Positions 8,522 through 17,327 of a stretch of 64,000 bases of DNA are shown piece by piece. A program made the position numbers and the translations under genes. The DNA comes from GCA-2683135 sp964507445 (GTDB lineage: Bacteria > Planctomycetota > GCA-002687715), in contig CAZDQF010000011.1 in the NCBI GenBank assembly GCA_964507445.1, positions 62,001 to 126,000 of the forward strand, in the 5' to 3' direction. The notes under the pieces were generated by a model that saw nothing but the letters and a program-made list of their open reading frames with translations, did no database searches and was not told the origin of the DNA. Positions within the stretch are counted from its first letter, which is position 1; the number at the start of each line of letters is the position of its first letter.

Positions 8522-9874
8522 GTGAGCGGCCAGTTCTTCGGGACGGATGGTATTCGTGACGTCGCCGGCCAGGGGCGTCTCTCTCGTGACCTCGTCACGG
8601 CGTACGGCCACGCCATCGCGACGTGGCTGTCCGAGGACAGCCCGCGGTCTCGTATCCTCATCGGTCGCGACACCAGGATCTCAGGCCCGGAGCTGTTGAA
8701 CCAATTGGCGCCAGGGTTCCTGGCGGCCGGCCATACGGTGATAGACGGTGGTGTGTTGCCGACGCCTGCGGTCCAGGCCTTGTGCCGAGAGGAGGAGTTC
8801 GGGCTGGCCGTGGTGGTCTCTGCTTCTCACAACCCCGCCGTGGACAATGGCCTGAAGTTCTTCGACACCACCGGCCGCAAGCTCGCGGATGAGGTGGAGG
8901 AGGCTATCGAGCGCCTGGTCCAGTCGGTGCTCGGGGGAAGCCTCCGGCCGTCCGGGAGCGACCCCGGGGAGCGCCTGGAGGACGGGGGCGCGGGTGACCG
9001 CTACCTCTCCTTCATTCACGACCTGTTCGCCAACATGGACCTGTCGGGGATCACCGTCGTCCTGGATTGTTCCCACGGCGCCGGCTCCGAGCTCGCCCCC
9101 GCTGTCCTGGCGAGGCTGGGTGCGGGGGTCCAGCTCCGTGGAGCTTCCCCGGACGGGCTCAACATCAACGACGGAGTCGGGGTGTTCCATGTGGAGGAGC
9201 TGGGCCCCCTGGTGCATGAGCACGGCGCCGTGTTGGGGTTGGCGCTCGATGGGGACGCGGATCGGGTGCTGCTGGTGGATGAGGAGGGAGAGGTCCGGGA
9301 CGGAGACCACATGCTGGGGCTGCTGGCCAGGGACCTGAAGGAGCGCGGGGAGCTCCCGGGAGACCGGCTGGTGACCACGGTGATGGCCAACCTGGGTCTG
9401 AAGGTGTTCCTCTCCGACCATGGGATCGCTTGCGACATGGTCCCCGTGGGGGATCGCTTCGTCGCGGCGCGGATGGCGGAGTGCTCCGGTGTCCTCGGCG
9501 GTGAACAATCCGGGCACATCATCTTCAACGAGGGCCGTCGCTGGTTCGGAGACGGACTCTATACAGCCCTGCGGGTGCTGGAGGTGATGCAGCGAACCGG
9601 TCGTCCTCTCTCCAAGCTGTGCGAGGGCATCGAGAAGTACCCTCAGGTCCTCGTGAACGTGCCGGTGGCGAGCAAGCCCCCGGTCGAGGAGGTCAGCGAG
9701 CTCATCGCTGCCCGGGACGCCGCCGCGGAGGACCTCGGGGCAGAGGGGCGTGTCGTCCTCAGGTACTCGGGGACCGAGTCATTGCTGAGGGTCATGATCG
9801 AGGGCAAGGACCTGGACCGGGTTCGGGGCCATGTAGACGCCATCGTAGAGGTGGCCAAGCGCGCTCTCGCATGA
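8522..9874 (+). CDS. glmM: Phosphoglucosamine mutase
   Basis: A 450-residue enzyme that interconverts glucosamine-6-phosphate and glucosamine-1-phosphate for UDP-GlcNAc, peptidoglycan and LPS synthesis. It opens FFGTDGIRDVAG. The phosphoserine is Ser102 in SASHNPAVDNG, the Mg2+-binding loop is LDGDADRVLLVD near residue 243, the sugar-binding loop is GGEQSGHIIF, and the phosphate-binding RYSGTESLLRVMIEG is near the C-terminus. The GTG start lies 9 bases after the cdaR stop. Its last codons overlap tsaB (ATGA). Both CdaA and GlmM feed cell-wall homeostasis, which explains the grouping. Confidence 0.95.
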   Translation: MSGQFFGTDGIRDVAGQGRLSRDLVTAYGHAIATWLSEDSPRSRILIGRDTRISGPELLNQLAPGFLAAGHTVIDGGVLPTPAVQALCREEEFGLAVVVSASHNPAVDNGLKFFDTTGRKLADEVEEAIERLVQSVLGGSLRPSGSDPGERLEDGGAGDRYLSFIHDLFANMDLSGITVVLDCSHGAGSELAPAVLARLGAGVQLRGASPDGLNINDGVGVFHVEELGPLVHEHGAVLGLALDGDADRVLLVDEEGEVRDGDHMLGLLARDLKERGELPGDRLVTTVMANLGLKVFLSDHGIACDMVPVGDRFVAARMAECSGVLGGEQSGHIIFNEGRRWFGDGLYTALRVLEVMQRTGRPLSKLCEGIEKYPQVLVNVPVASKPPVEEVSELIAARDAAAEDLGAEGRVVLRYSGTESLLRVMIEGKDLDRVRGHVDAIVEVAKRALA

Positions 9875-10473
9875 ACGTCCTCGCGCTGGATACGTCCGGA
9901 GACGTGGGCTCGGTCGCCCTGGTGCGGGAGGGGTCGGTTCATGACGAAGAGCTGATGGAGCCTCGTCGACACGGTGTCTCGTTGGGGCCTGCTTGCGACC
10001 GCGTTCTCCTGGCGGCGGGCGTTGAGGCAGCGGCAATCGACGCGGTCGCCGTGGGTATCGGCCCCGGGTCCTACACCGGCACGCGAATCGGGGTCAGCTT
10101 CGCCAAGACCCTGGCGTTCGTCCTGGACGTGCCCTTGGTCGGGCTGCCAGGTCTGATGGCGGTCGCCCACGAGGCGACCGGTGAGCGCGTGGTCGTGGTG
10201 GCTCCAGGTCACCGGGACCGGGTCTATGGGGCGGTGTTCGGTCTCGGTGGGGAGATCCCGGAGCCCGAGCGCCCCGTGGCTCTCTGGTCTCTCGAGGAGC
10301 TGCTCGCAGGGATGGATGGGGTCCCGGTCATGGGCGGCCCCGAGCGCCCCCCGGCGGTGCGGGGCGGGAGCCTCGGCGCGCTCGCGATCCGGTGGCTGGC
10401 GGCAGGCCGCGAGGTGTCCGACCCCCGCGGCCTGGAGCCGCTCTACCTCCAGCTTGCGGCGGCAGAGCGCTGA
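9871..10473 (+). CDS. tsaB: tRNA t6A synthesis protein TsaB
   Basis: A 200-residue protein with the TsaB opening MNVLALDTSGDVGSVALV. It has the ASKHA-fold markers RRHGVSLGPACDRVL, VGIGPGSYTGTRIGVSFAKTLA and RDRVYGAVF. TsaB partners TsaD and TsaE in making threonylcarbamoyl-adenosine on ANN-decoding tRNAs. A longer in-frame opening exists upstream, but it lies inside glmM in another frame; the ATG overlapping the glmM stop gives the normal start. It ends 6 bases from the convergent ClpX-like gene. Confidence 0.92.
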   Translation: MNVLALDTSGDVGSVALVREGSVHDEELMEPRRHGVSLGPACDRVLLAAGVEAAAIDAVAVGIGPGSYTGTRIGVSFAKTLAFVLDVPLVGLPGLMAVAHEATGERVVVVAPGHRDRVYGAVFGLGGEIPEPERPVALWSLEELLAGMDGVPVMGGPERPPAVRGGSLGALAIRWLAAGREVSDPRGLEPLYLQLAAAER

Positions 10474-10497
10474 CCCGGCTCACTTGTCAGCCGGGTC
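10472..10497. terminator. Hairpin at the tsaB / ClpX-like convergent end
   Basis: A perfect 9-bp inverted repeat, GACCCGGCT and AGCCGGGTC, with an 8-base loop. It spans the stop of tsaB and the last codons of the convergent gene. No T-run flanks it, so it may stall polymerase from either side or only stabilise the 3' ends. Confidence 0.4.
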
Positions 10498-11976
10498 CTC
10501 GGGGCTCTCGCCCGTAGCGTTCTGTATCCGCAGGAACTCCATGTAGTGGAGGTTCGCCTCCAGGTCACCCGTGCCGCTGGTGCCGCATGCAGAGTGGAGC
10601 TCCGGCAGTGAACCGTGACGCTGGAGCAGCTGCTCGAGGATGGCCAGCAGGTCCCGTCGACGATCGGCGTAGTCCAGCTCGATCTGGCGCCACCACGCGG
10701 CGCCGTCGTCGTCCAGTTCCCCCAGGCCCAGTTGCTGTCTGGTGTCTTCCAGTACAAAGCTCAACTCCTGATCTGACCAGGAGGAGGTGTCTGTGCGCCT
10801 GCGCGCAGACGCTCCCCGTCCGACATGTTCCGGATGGGACTGCTGTGCGGCGACGGGTTGGAATGCCTGACGACGGAGCGTTTGGGCGGTCGCCGCCATG
10901 GCGGAGCTCCGCTCCCCGTAGAGGAGTTGAGGCGGCTTGTTGGCGCGGATCGCCGGGGCGTTGATGACGACGCGGCTGACTCCGTCTCGTTGCAATTCGG
11001 GGAGTCGAAACCTGAGATCCGAGAGGTGGCGCAGGAGGGTGCGCGCCAGACCTCTCGCCCCGGTCCCCAGGGCTCGCGCCTCCTCCACGATCAGGCGCAG
11101 CGCCCTGTCCGTGAGCTGGAGGGAGATGCCGTGCAGCTCGAAGAAGGCCGCCTGCTGCCTGAGGGGAGAGACCTCTGAGTCCGCCAGGATGCGCTTGAGG
11201 TCATCGTCGCCCAGCTCCGCGACCTGGGTCACGGTGGAGAATCGGCCGATGAACTCCGGGATCAGTCCGAAGCGCACCAGGTCTTCCGTCTCCACGAGCT
11301 TGTAGAGCTCCATGTCGTCCAGCGTGATCGGGTCTCGGCCCGAGGTCGCGAATCCAAGCTGAGAGCCGGCCCGTGTGGCCAGCCGCTGACGCACGATGTC
11401 CGGCAACCCGCTGAAGGCTCCGGTCACGATGAAGAGCAGCTCCGATGTGTCGATCTCGATGTCCTCGCCGTTGGAGTTCGCCTGCACGATGCTGCCTTCG
11501 ATCAAGGACAGGAGCCCGTGCTGGACACCCTCTCCGGAGATGTCCCTGCCCCGTGTCTCCTTACGCGCGATCTTGTCGATCTCGTCGATGTAGATGATGC
11601 CTCTGCGTGCTCGTTCGACGTCGCCGCCGGCGCGCATGAGCAGGGTGCTGATGAGGCTCTCGACTCCGTCCCCCACGTATCCCGTCTCCGAGAACCGGGT
11701 CGCCACGCCGAAGGCTACGGGGACGCCGAGGGAGTCCGCGAGGCTCTTGATCAGCAACGTCTTGCCGCACCCGCTGGGTCCCATCATGAGGACGTTCTGG
11801 CGCGCGAGGGCCGGCGTCGAATCCGGTGAGATGGCGCGGGCTGCGCAGCCCATGTAGTGGTCATAGATGGCCGTGGCCAGGTCTCGCTTGGCGTCCTGCT
11901 GCCCGATGACGAACCGGCTCAGGTCACGGACGAGCTCCGAGGGTGTCGGGAGTATGGCGGTGCTGTGTTGCTTCAT
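10480..11976 (-). CDS. ClpX-like AAA+ unfoldase lacking the zinc-binding domain
   Basis: Probable 498-residue AAA+ ATPase of the ClpX family, numbered from the Met preceded by an AGAGAGG Shine-Dalgarno; an ATG 11 codons upstream is possible. Walker A is GPSGCGKT (66-73). The pore loop GYVG is near 99-102, in ETGYVGDGVESLI. Walker B is IIYIDEIDKI (about 127-136), and GLIPEFIGRFSTV and GTGARGLARTLLRH follow. An LGF tripeptide in AGSQLGFATSG sits where ClpX carries its ClpP-docking IGF loop. The four-cysteine zinc domain of canonical ClpX is absent, and about 130 extra C-terminal residues follow the AAA+ core. It may unfold substrates for ClpP or act alone; substrate choice should differ from ClpX. 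Confidence 0.8.
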   Translation of the reverse strand: MKQHSTAILPTPSELVRDLSRFVIGQQDAKRDLATAIYDHYMGCAARAISPDSTPALARQNVLMMGPSGCGKTLLIKSLADSLGVPVAFGVATRFSETGYVGDGVESLISTLLMRAGGDVERARRGIIYIDEIDKIARKETRGRDISGEGVQHGLLSLIEGSIVQANSNGEDIEIDTSELLFIVTGAFSGLPDIVRQRLATRAGSQLGFATSGRDPITLDDMELYKLVETEDLVRFGLIPEFIGRFSTVTQVAELGDDDLKRILADSEVSPLRQQAAFFELHGISLQLTDRALRLIVEEARALGTGARGLARTLLRHLSDLRFRLPELQRDGVSRVVINAPAIRANKPPQLLYGERSSAMAATAQTLRRQAFQPVAAQQSHPEHVGRGASARRRTDTSSWSDQELSFVLEDTRQQLGLGELDDDGAAWWRQIELDYADRRRDLLAILEQLLQRHGSLPELHSACGTSGTGDLEANLHYMEFLRIQNATGESPEDPADK

Positions 11977-12125
11977 CGGGCTCGCCTCTCTCTGTCGTGG
12001 GGACGTCATTCGTGTCCCGGGTTGATTCCAACTCCGGATTAGAAACGGTATCTGGTGGGGCGTGTTGGACCGTTCACGGGAGCGCGCCGGAGTCGGACTG
12101 TTGGGGTGTGGGTGTTCCCGAGTGG

Positions 12126-12131
12126 TAGACT
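12126..12131 (+). promoter_or_regulatory. -10 box TAGACT of alr
   Basis: A TANNNT box with a 6-base spacer to the alr ATG at 12138. A TTGGGG at 12101-12106 lies 19 bp upstream and is at best a poor -35. The arrangement predicts a leaderless alr transcript. Confidence 0.5.
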
Positions 12132-12137
12132 CATGCC

Positions 12138-13301
12138 ATGGGAGGGCTTAGGGGAGACACCTCGCCAGCGGATTGTCCAAGGAGTTGGGCGGAGATCGAC
12201 GCCGGAGCGTTCTCCGAAAACGTCCGCACCCTTCGCTCCAGGGCTCCCCAGGGGCGGCTCATGGTCGTTCTCAAGGCCGATGCTTACGGACACGGAGCAC
12301 GGGAGTTGGCCCATGCGGCCTTCGGCGCGGGCGCGGCCTCCGTCGGTGTCGGGGACTCAACGGAGGCCCTGGCGCTTCGCGGTACGGGCCTGGCGGGACC
12401 GATCCTCGTCCTCGGTGCCCTCGTGTCGTCCGAAATCCCACGGGTGGTGTCGTCGAGGATCACCCCGGTGGTGCACTCGATGACCCGGTTGGCGGAGCTG
12501 GAGCAGGAGGCGGCTCACCAGGGCGTCCGCTTGCCGGTTCACCTCAAGGTGGACACGGGGATGGCGAGGCTCGGCATGGACGGGGCTCGGTTACGCGAGG
12601 CTGCGCGAAGCACCGCTCGATCGCCCTGGTTGATCTTCGAGGGCCTCATGTCCCACCTTGGCGGGGTGGGAAGCGAGGGGCGACTGCAGAACCGTTGTCA
12701 GGCGCGTCGTTTCGTCAGCCTCCTGGAGGATCTGTCTTCGGAGCGTCTCCGCCCGCCCCAGGTCCACCTGCGTAACTCCGCCGGTCTTCTGGATGACGAC
12801 CTCAAGGTGCCAGGAGAGACCCTCGCGCGGGCCGGCGCCGCCGCCTATGGGTTCGGTCTCCCCGGGGCTGCCGCCGAGGTGCTCAAGCCCGTGCTGTCGT
12901 TGCGGACGCAGGTCGTGTTCCTCAAGGACGTGGAGTCCGGGGCCCGGGTTGGGTATGGAGGCACCTTCGAGTCGCGCAGAAGGACACGACTCGCCATCGT
13001 CCCATTGGGCTACCATGACGGGGTCCCGCCAGCCCTCGCCCGCTCCGGTGAGGTCCTGGTGCGCGGCCGGCGCGTCCGTGTGGCGGGGGCGGTTTCCATG
13101 GACTACACCACCATCGATGTCACGGATGTGCCTGGGGTCGGCGTGGGTGAGCGCGTGACGTTCATCGGCGCTGACGGTGCCGAGCGCGTGACCGTGGGCG
13201 AGGTGGCCGCGCGGACCGACCTGCCGGAGTACGCGGTGCTCTGCGGGCTGGGTAGCAGGGTGCTGAGGTGCCCGACGGCGGAGCGGGCGTCGGCGCGATG
13301 A
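12138..13301 (+). CDS. alr: Alanine racemase
   Basis: A 387-residue PLP enzyme that makes D-alanine for peptidoglycan. The PLP lysine is Lys46 in VLKADAYGHG. Substrate-side motifs include VHLKVDTGMARLGM, GLMSHLGG and VHLRNSAG. The second catalytic residue is the Tyr of VGYGGTF (about residue 272), and GYHDGVPPAL and AGAVSMDYTTIDVTD belong to the C-terminal barrel. The length is normal. The start codon is set by the TAGACT box 6 bases upstream. Its stop overlaps the start of the AsmA-like gene (ATGA), linking two envelope functions. Confidence 0.93.
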   Translation: MGGLRGDTSPADCPRSWAEIDAGAFSENVRTLRSRAPQGRLMVVLKADAYGHGARELAHAAFGAGAASVGVGDSTEALALRGTGLAGPILVLGALVSSEIPRVVSSRITPVVHSMTRLAELEQEAAHQGVRLPVHLKVDTGMARLGMDGARLREAARSTARSPWLIFEGLMSHLGGVGSEGRLQNRCQARRFVSLLEDLSSERLRPPQVHLRNSAGLLDDDLKVPGETLARAGAAAYGFGLPGAAAEVLKPVLSLRTQVVFLKDVESGARVGYGGTFESRRRTRLAIVPLGYHDGVPPALARSGEVLVRGRRVRVAGAVSMDYTTIDVTDVPGVGVGERVTFIGADGAERVTVGEVAARTDLPEYAVLCGLGSRVLRCPTAERASAR

Positions 13302-16300
13302 CCAGGCGCAGGGTGTTGCTGCTGGGGACGGCGTGGCTGCTCTCCCTGCTCGTGCTGGACGTCTACATGGTCCTCCGCCCGGAGAACCTCAGTTATCACG
13401 CCGAGCGCGCTCTAGCGGAGATGTTCACCGCGGAGCTCAGGGTGGGGAGCGTCGAAGCGTCCCTGCCTTCGTCCACCGTCACCTTCTCCGACGTGGAGAT
13501 GATGTACCCGGACGACCCGCAGCAGTCCCTGCTCAAGGCAGCGGCGATCCGGGTCCGGGTCTCGTTGTTGGACGCCCTGTTGGGTGGTCCGCCCGTGAGG
13601 GAGGTCCACGTCACGGACGCGGAGGCGCGGTTGGCTTGGAATGAGGGTGTCTTGCAGCTGCCGTCCGTGGTCAGCCGCTCCGCGGCCGCGGAGGACGATG
13701 CCTTACCGAAGGTGAGGCTCAACGGGCTCACCGTCCACCTCCTCAACACGCCGTTCCTGCTCAAGGACGACGTCCGGCTGAGCCTCCCGGATCTCGAGAT
13801 CATGCTTGTCCCCGAGTACGCGGGGGCGGGTCGGGGCGCGCAGGTCTACCAGTTCCGTGGGGACGTGGACGACCCGACCGTGGGCGACCTGACCGCCTCG
13901 GGCCGGGTCGGCGCCTCCATCCTGGATCTGGAGTTCACCCGCGACGCCGACACCATCGTCTCGGACGGCGTCAAGCCGCTGCTGCGGCAGGATGTTTCAG
14001 GATTGTTGGATCAGCTGCAGATCTCCGGTGACATCCGGATGGTCGGTGTGCTCAGGTCGGACCAGGGTCCTGGCGAGCTCCGCGACGACCTCGGCGTTCG
14101 ATTCACCGGCCACATGCAGTTCCATGGCGTTGACGCCAGGGTCCACCCGGATGGTCCTGGAGAGCCCCCCTGGCCGCAGTCCCTGACCGGACTCGAGGGC
14201 GAGATCCGCTACGAGGACGGGCGCTTCGAGACCGTGGGCGAGATCACCGGGTCCGTTGAGGGGGCCCGGCTGACGTTGCAGGGGGACGCGGACTTCTCTC
14301 AGGCGACGCGGCGCATCGAGCTCAACGGTTCGCTGATCGGTCTTCGGCTCACGGACGACCTGGTCGGGAGGATCGGTGAGCTCCCGGACCCTGGGTCGGT
14401 GATCTGCGAGCACCTCAGGCAGTTCCGGATCCGGGGCCCCACGAACATCGACTTCAAGTTGGCGCAGTCAGGGGACGGGCCCCTGCGTCCCGAGGCGAAC
14501 GTTCACCTCCGAGGCTGTGACTTCGAATTGCACGGCCCCCTCGAGAGCCCGGGAGGCCGTCGTGAGGGAGGATTCCCTTATCCGATCCGGAACCTCACGG
14601 GCACCGTCCACCTGACGGACCAGGACTTGCAGATCAAGTCCCTCAACGGAGTGGATGGACGTCTGGTGGTCGGAGTGCTGGGCACCGTCAACTACGCTCG
14701 CAAGAACGAGGAGACCTACGACGTCATCGTCAGGGCCTCGGGGTTGGACGTGGATGAGACTTTGCTCCGTGCCTTCGATCCATCCACCGCCCGGGTGCTC
14801 CGGGATCTCAGCATCCAGGCGACCGTCGGGTTGCAGGTCATCCTCCGGCGAGGTCCCGACGACCCGCTGGATGTGGATCCGCAGGTGTTCATCGACCTGA
14901 AGGGCATGCGCCTGTTCCCCAGTCAGTTCCCCTACGCGCTGGAGGACGCCTGGGGTCAGGTGGAGGTGACCCAGGATGACACCATCAAGTTCGACTTCCT
15001 CGAGGTGCGTCACGGGGACGCTCGGATAGGTCTCTCGGGGTATGTGGGGGTGGGAGCGCGGGACGGTGAGTATCGTGTCGATGTCAGCTTCCGTGACCTG
15101 GTCGTTGACCAGGAGCTCCGCGACGGACTCTCGGAGCTGGCCCCCGACGTCGCCGACGTCCTCGAGGAGCTGTCCATAGGGGGCAAGATCACCCGTGGTG
15201 ACCTGACCGTCGAGAAGCGACCGTCAGAGTCTCAGGCGCGGGTCCGTGGGTTGTGTTACCTGGACGGCATGGAGGTCAGCCCCACGGACCCGCCTGTTGG
15301 GATCCGCGATCTCCGGGGCGCGCTGGAGGTGTGGTTCAGGCCGGAGTACCGCGTGCTCAGGATCGAGGAGGCCGATTTCTCCGTCGGCGCGGCGCCCCTC
15401 TCCGGGTCCATGGAGCTCCGACTGGACGGTGGCTGGCTCGTCGATGTCAAGAAGACGGATGTGGTCGTGGATGACACGTTCATTGAGGCCATGACCGGTG
15501 TCTTCCCTGAGTGGGGAGCGTTGTCGCCGGAGCTGAAGGCCAGCGGTCACATGGATGTGGACGTGACCGTGAAGCGAGCCTCTGACTCCGACGACGTGAC
15601 CGTGAGGGGAGGGATGAAGCTGAGAGGTCTCTCGGTCACTCCGCCGGGATGGACGGCCACCCGGATCGAGGGGCTGGTGGGGCAGGTCGATCTCAACGTC
15701 TCGCCGCCGCGATTGACCGGGTTGGTGGCTCGTATCCCGCGTCCTGCCCACCTGCCCCCTCTCGCCGCCCGCTCGATCAGGGAAGACCAGGCACCCTTCC
15801 AGGCGACGCCGTCCATCCTCCTGGAGCTGGACTCGCTGACGGTCTCGCAGCGTCAGGACGGGTCCTTCAAGGGGTTGGTCCTCAACGACGTGCGTTTGGG
15901 GAATGTGCCTCTGGAGGTTTGGGTGTTCGACCTCATGGGCCTGTCCGGGGATGGGCGGGAGGGGCTCGAGCTACCTCCCGTGACCGGGATCATGGACCTC
16001 TCCTTCACCTCTGCCCATGTGACCTCGGATACAACGTTCCTTACTGGCGGGGGCGCGGAGATCACCGGAGCGCATCTTGGCGCTGACAGCGAGTTCTACC
16101 TGGAGCAAGGCGCCCTCAAGGACGTCGAATTCACGTTGGACCGCAAGGGGGTCATCCGGTTCGGGGGCCCCAACACGGAGTTGGTGGCCACCAATCTCCG
16201 GATGTTCGGGATCCCCGTCCCGCATCTGGAGGCGTACGTCCAGGGTGACAACCAAGGTGTCACCCTGGGCGGGGTCGTGGGCACCTTGTTCGGCTATGAG

Positions 16301-17221
16301 CAGGACTCGTTTCATCTTGATGGGGAGGACAGGGAGAGCCTGATCAGACGAGTCATCGCCAGGGGGTACGAGAACGATAACCGCGCCCGCGGTATGACCG
16401 ACGCTCAACTGGAGGAGTTGATTCAAAGAGAAGAGGAGTTCGACACCTCCGCCGCAGATCTGGCCGGACTTCGTCAGTATGCTGTGAGGCGCGGGATCGT
16501 GCGCAAGTATCGTGCTCAGAGGATGCCGGCTCTTGAACTCAGGAGTCGCATCGAGCAGCACCGCAAGGCGGAACGTCTCGGCATCATCTGGGGCGAGACG
16601 ACCGAGCTCACCCTCACCTGGGACGGCGACTTCTCGGTCAACGCTGATCTTCTGGATGTTCGGCCGCGGCAGGCCCTGGAGCGTCTGGGGGCGAGCGTCA
16701 ACGGGCTGGAGGGACTGCTCAACGCCCGTGTCAAGCTCGAGGGTGCCCTGGACGATCTCTCCTCGTGGACAGGTTCCGGTCGGGTGAGCGGGAGCGCTCA
16801 GGGGCTCATGCGGCTCCCGGTCTTCCTCAGCGTCATCAAGTTCTTGCAATTGAGCATCCGTCCGGTCACTACAGAGCGCCTGGAGTGTGCCTTCGAGGTG
16901 AAGGATGGGGTGGTGACTCTGGTGAGCGGCGAGCTGCGCACCGGCGAAGTCGATCTTGAATTGGTCCCACCCGGGACCATCACCTTCGGCGGCATCGTCA
17001 GCGCGAGGCTCGACGTCGAGCACCCCAGCCTGATCCCCCTGCCGTTGATCTCGGATATCCTGGGGGCGATTCCCTCGCTGCTGCTGGATGCCATCGTGGT
17101 GGAAGGGCCGCTGGAAGATCCCGATGTGAGCACGCGGTCACTCGGCGTCGGCGGGAAGGCTCGAGGGACGGCGGCGGGGCGGCGTCCGCTGATGAAACCC
17201 CTGCGGGTGTCCGGCGGTTAG
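13298..17221 (+). CDS. Large AsmA/YhdP-like envelope protein
   Basis: A 1307-residue protein with one N-terminal signal-anchor helix (residues 6-26) and a long, mainly beta-strand periplasmic region. The start resembles AsmA/TamB/YhdP proteins (LRVGSVEASLPSSTVTFSDV, VRVSLLDALLGGPPVREVHV). The end (LPLISDILGAIPSLLLDAIVVEGPLEDPDVS) is also typical. This superfamily is linked to phospholipid transport between membranes. Residues about 1010-1100 form a charged helical insertion (GMTDAQLEELIQREEEF, MPALELRSRIEQHRKAE) unlike the rest. The ATG overlapping the alr stop is preferred to an in-frame ATG 10 codons upstream. Confidence 0.75.
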   Translation: MTRRRVLLLGTAWLLSLLVLDVYMVLRPENLSYHAERALAEMFTAELRVGSVEASLPSSTVTFSDVEMMYPDDPQQSLLKAAAIRVRVSLLDALLGGPPVREVHVTDAEARLAWNEGVLQLPSVVSRSAAAEDDALPKVRLNGLTVHLLNTPFLLKDDVRLSLPDLEIMLVPEYAGAGRGAQVYQFRGDVDDPTVGDLTASGRVGASILDLEFTRDADTIVSDGVKPLLRQDVSGLLDQLQISGDIRMVGVLRSDQGPGELRDDLGVRFTGHMQFHGVDARVHPDGPGEPPWPQSLTGLEGEIRYEDGRFETVGEITGSVEGARLTLQGDADFSQATRRIELNGSLIGLRLTDDLVGRIGELPDPGSVICEHLRQFRIRGPTNIDFKLAQSGDGPLRPEANVHLRGCDFELHGPLESPGGRREGGFPYPIRNLTGTVHLTDQDLQIKSLNGVDGRLVVGVLGTVNYARKNEETYDVIVRASGLDVDETLLRAFDPSTARVLRDLSIQATVGLQVILRRGPDDPLDVDPQVFIDLKGMRLFPSQFPYALEDAWGQVEVTQDDTIKFDFLEVRHGDARIGLSGYVGVGARDGEYRVDVSFRDLVVDQELRDGLSELAPDVADVLEELSIGGKITRGDLTVEKRPSESQARVRGLCYLDGMEVSPTDPPVGIRDLRGALEVWFRPEYRVLRIEEADFSVGAAPLSGSMELRLDGGWLVDVKKTDVVVDDTFIEAMTGVFPEWGALSPELKASGHMDVDVTVKRASDSDDVTVRGGMKLRGLSVTPPGWTATRIEGLVGQVDLNVSPPRLTGLVARIPRPAHLPPLAARSIREDQAPFQATPSILLELDSLTVSQRQDGSFKGLVLNDVRLGNVPLEVWVFDLMGLSGDGREGLELPPVTGIMDLSFTSAHVTSDTTFLTGGGAEITGAHLGADSEFYLEQGALKDVEFTLDRKGVIRFGGPNTELVATNLRMFGIPVPHLEAYVQGDNQGVTLGGVVGTLFGYEQDSFHLDGEDRESLIRRVIARGYENDNRARGMTDAQLEELIQREEEFDTSAADLAGLRQYAVRRGIVRKYRAQRMPALELRSRIEQHRKAERLGIIWGETTELTLTWDGDFSVNADLLDVRPRQALERLGASVNGLEGLLNARVKLEGALDDLSSWTGSGRVSGSAQGLMRLPVFLSVIKFLQLSIRPVTTERLECAFEVKDGVVTLVSGELRTGEVDLELVPPGTITFGGIVSARLDVEHPSLIPLPLISDILGAIPSLLLDAIVVEGPLEDPDVSTRSLGVGGKARGTAAGRRPLMKPLRVSGG

Positions 17222-17327
17222 CCATTGCCCTCGATCGCCCGCTCGAATCTCGTCGTGATCTCCCCTTTGCCCGTCGGTCGGGTCGGTTATAGAAGAGGGC
17301 GCCCCCAGGTGGGAGGCAGGAGGCATC

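Noticed and set aside
9619..9870. N-terminal extension of TsaB
   Set aside because: It overlaps glmM in another frame; the conserved TsaB start MNVLALDTSG begins at the ATG overlapping the glmM stop.
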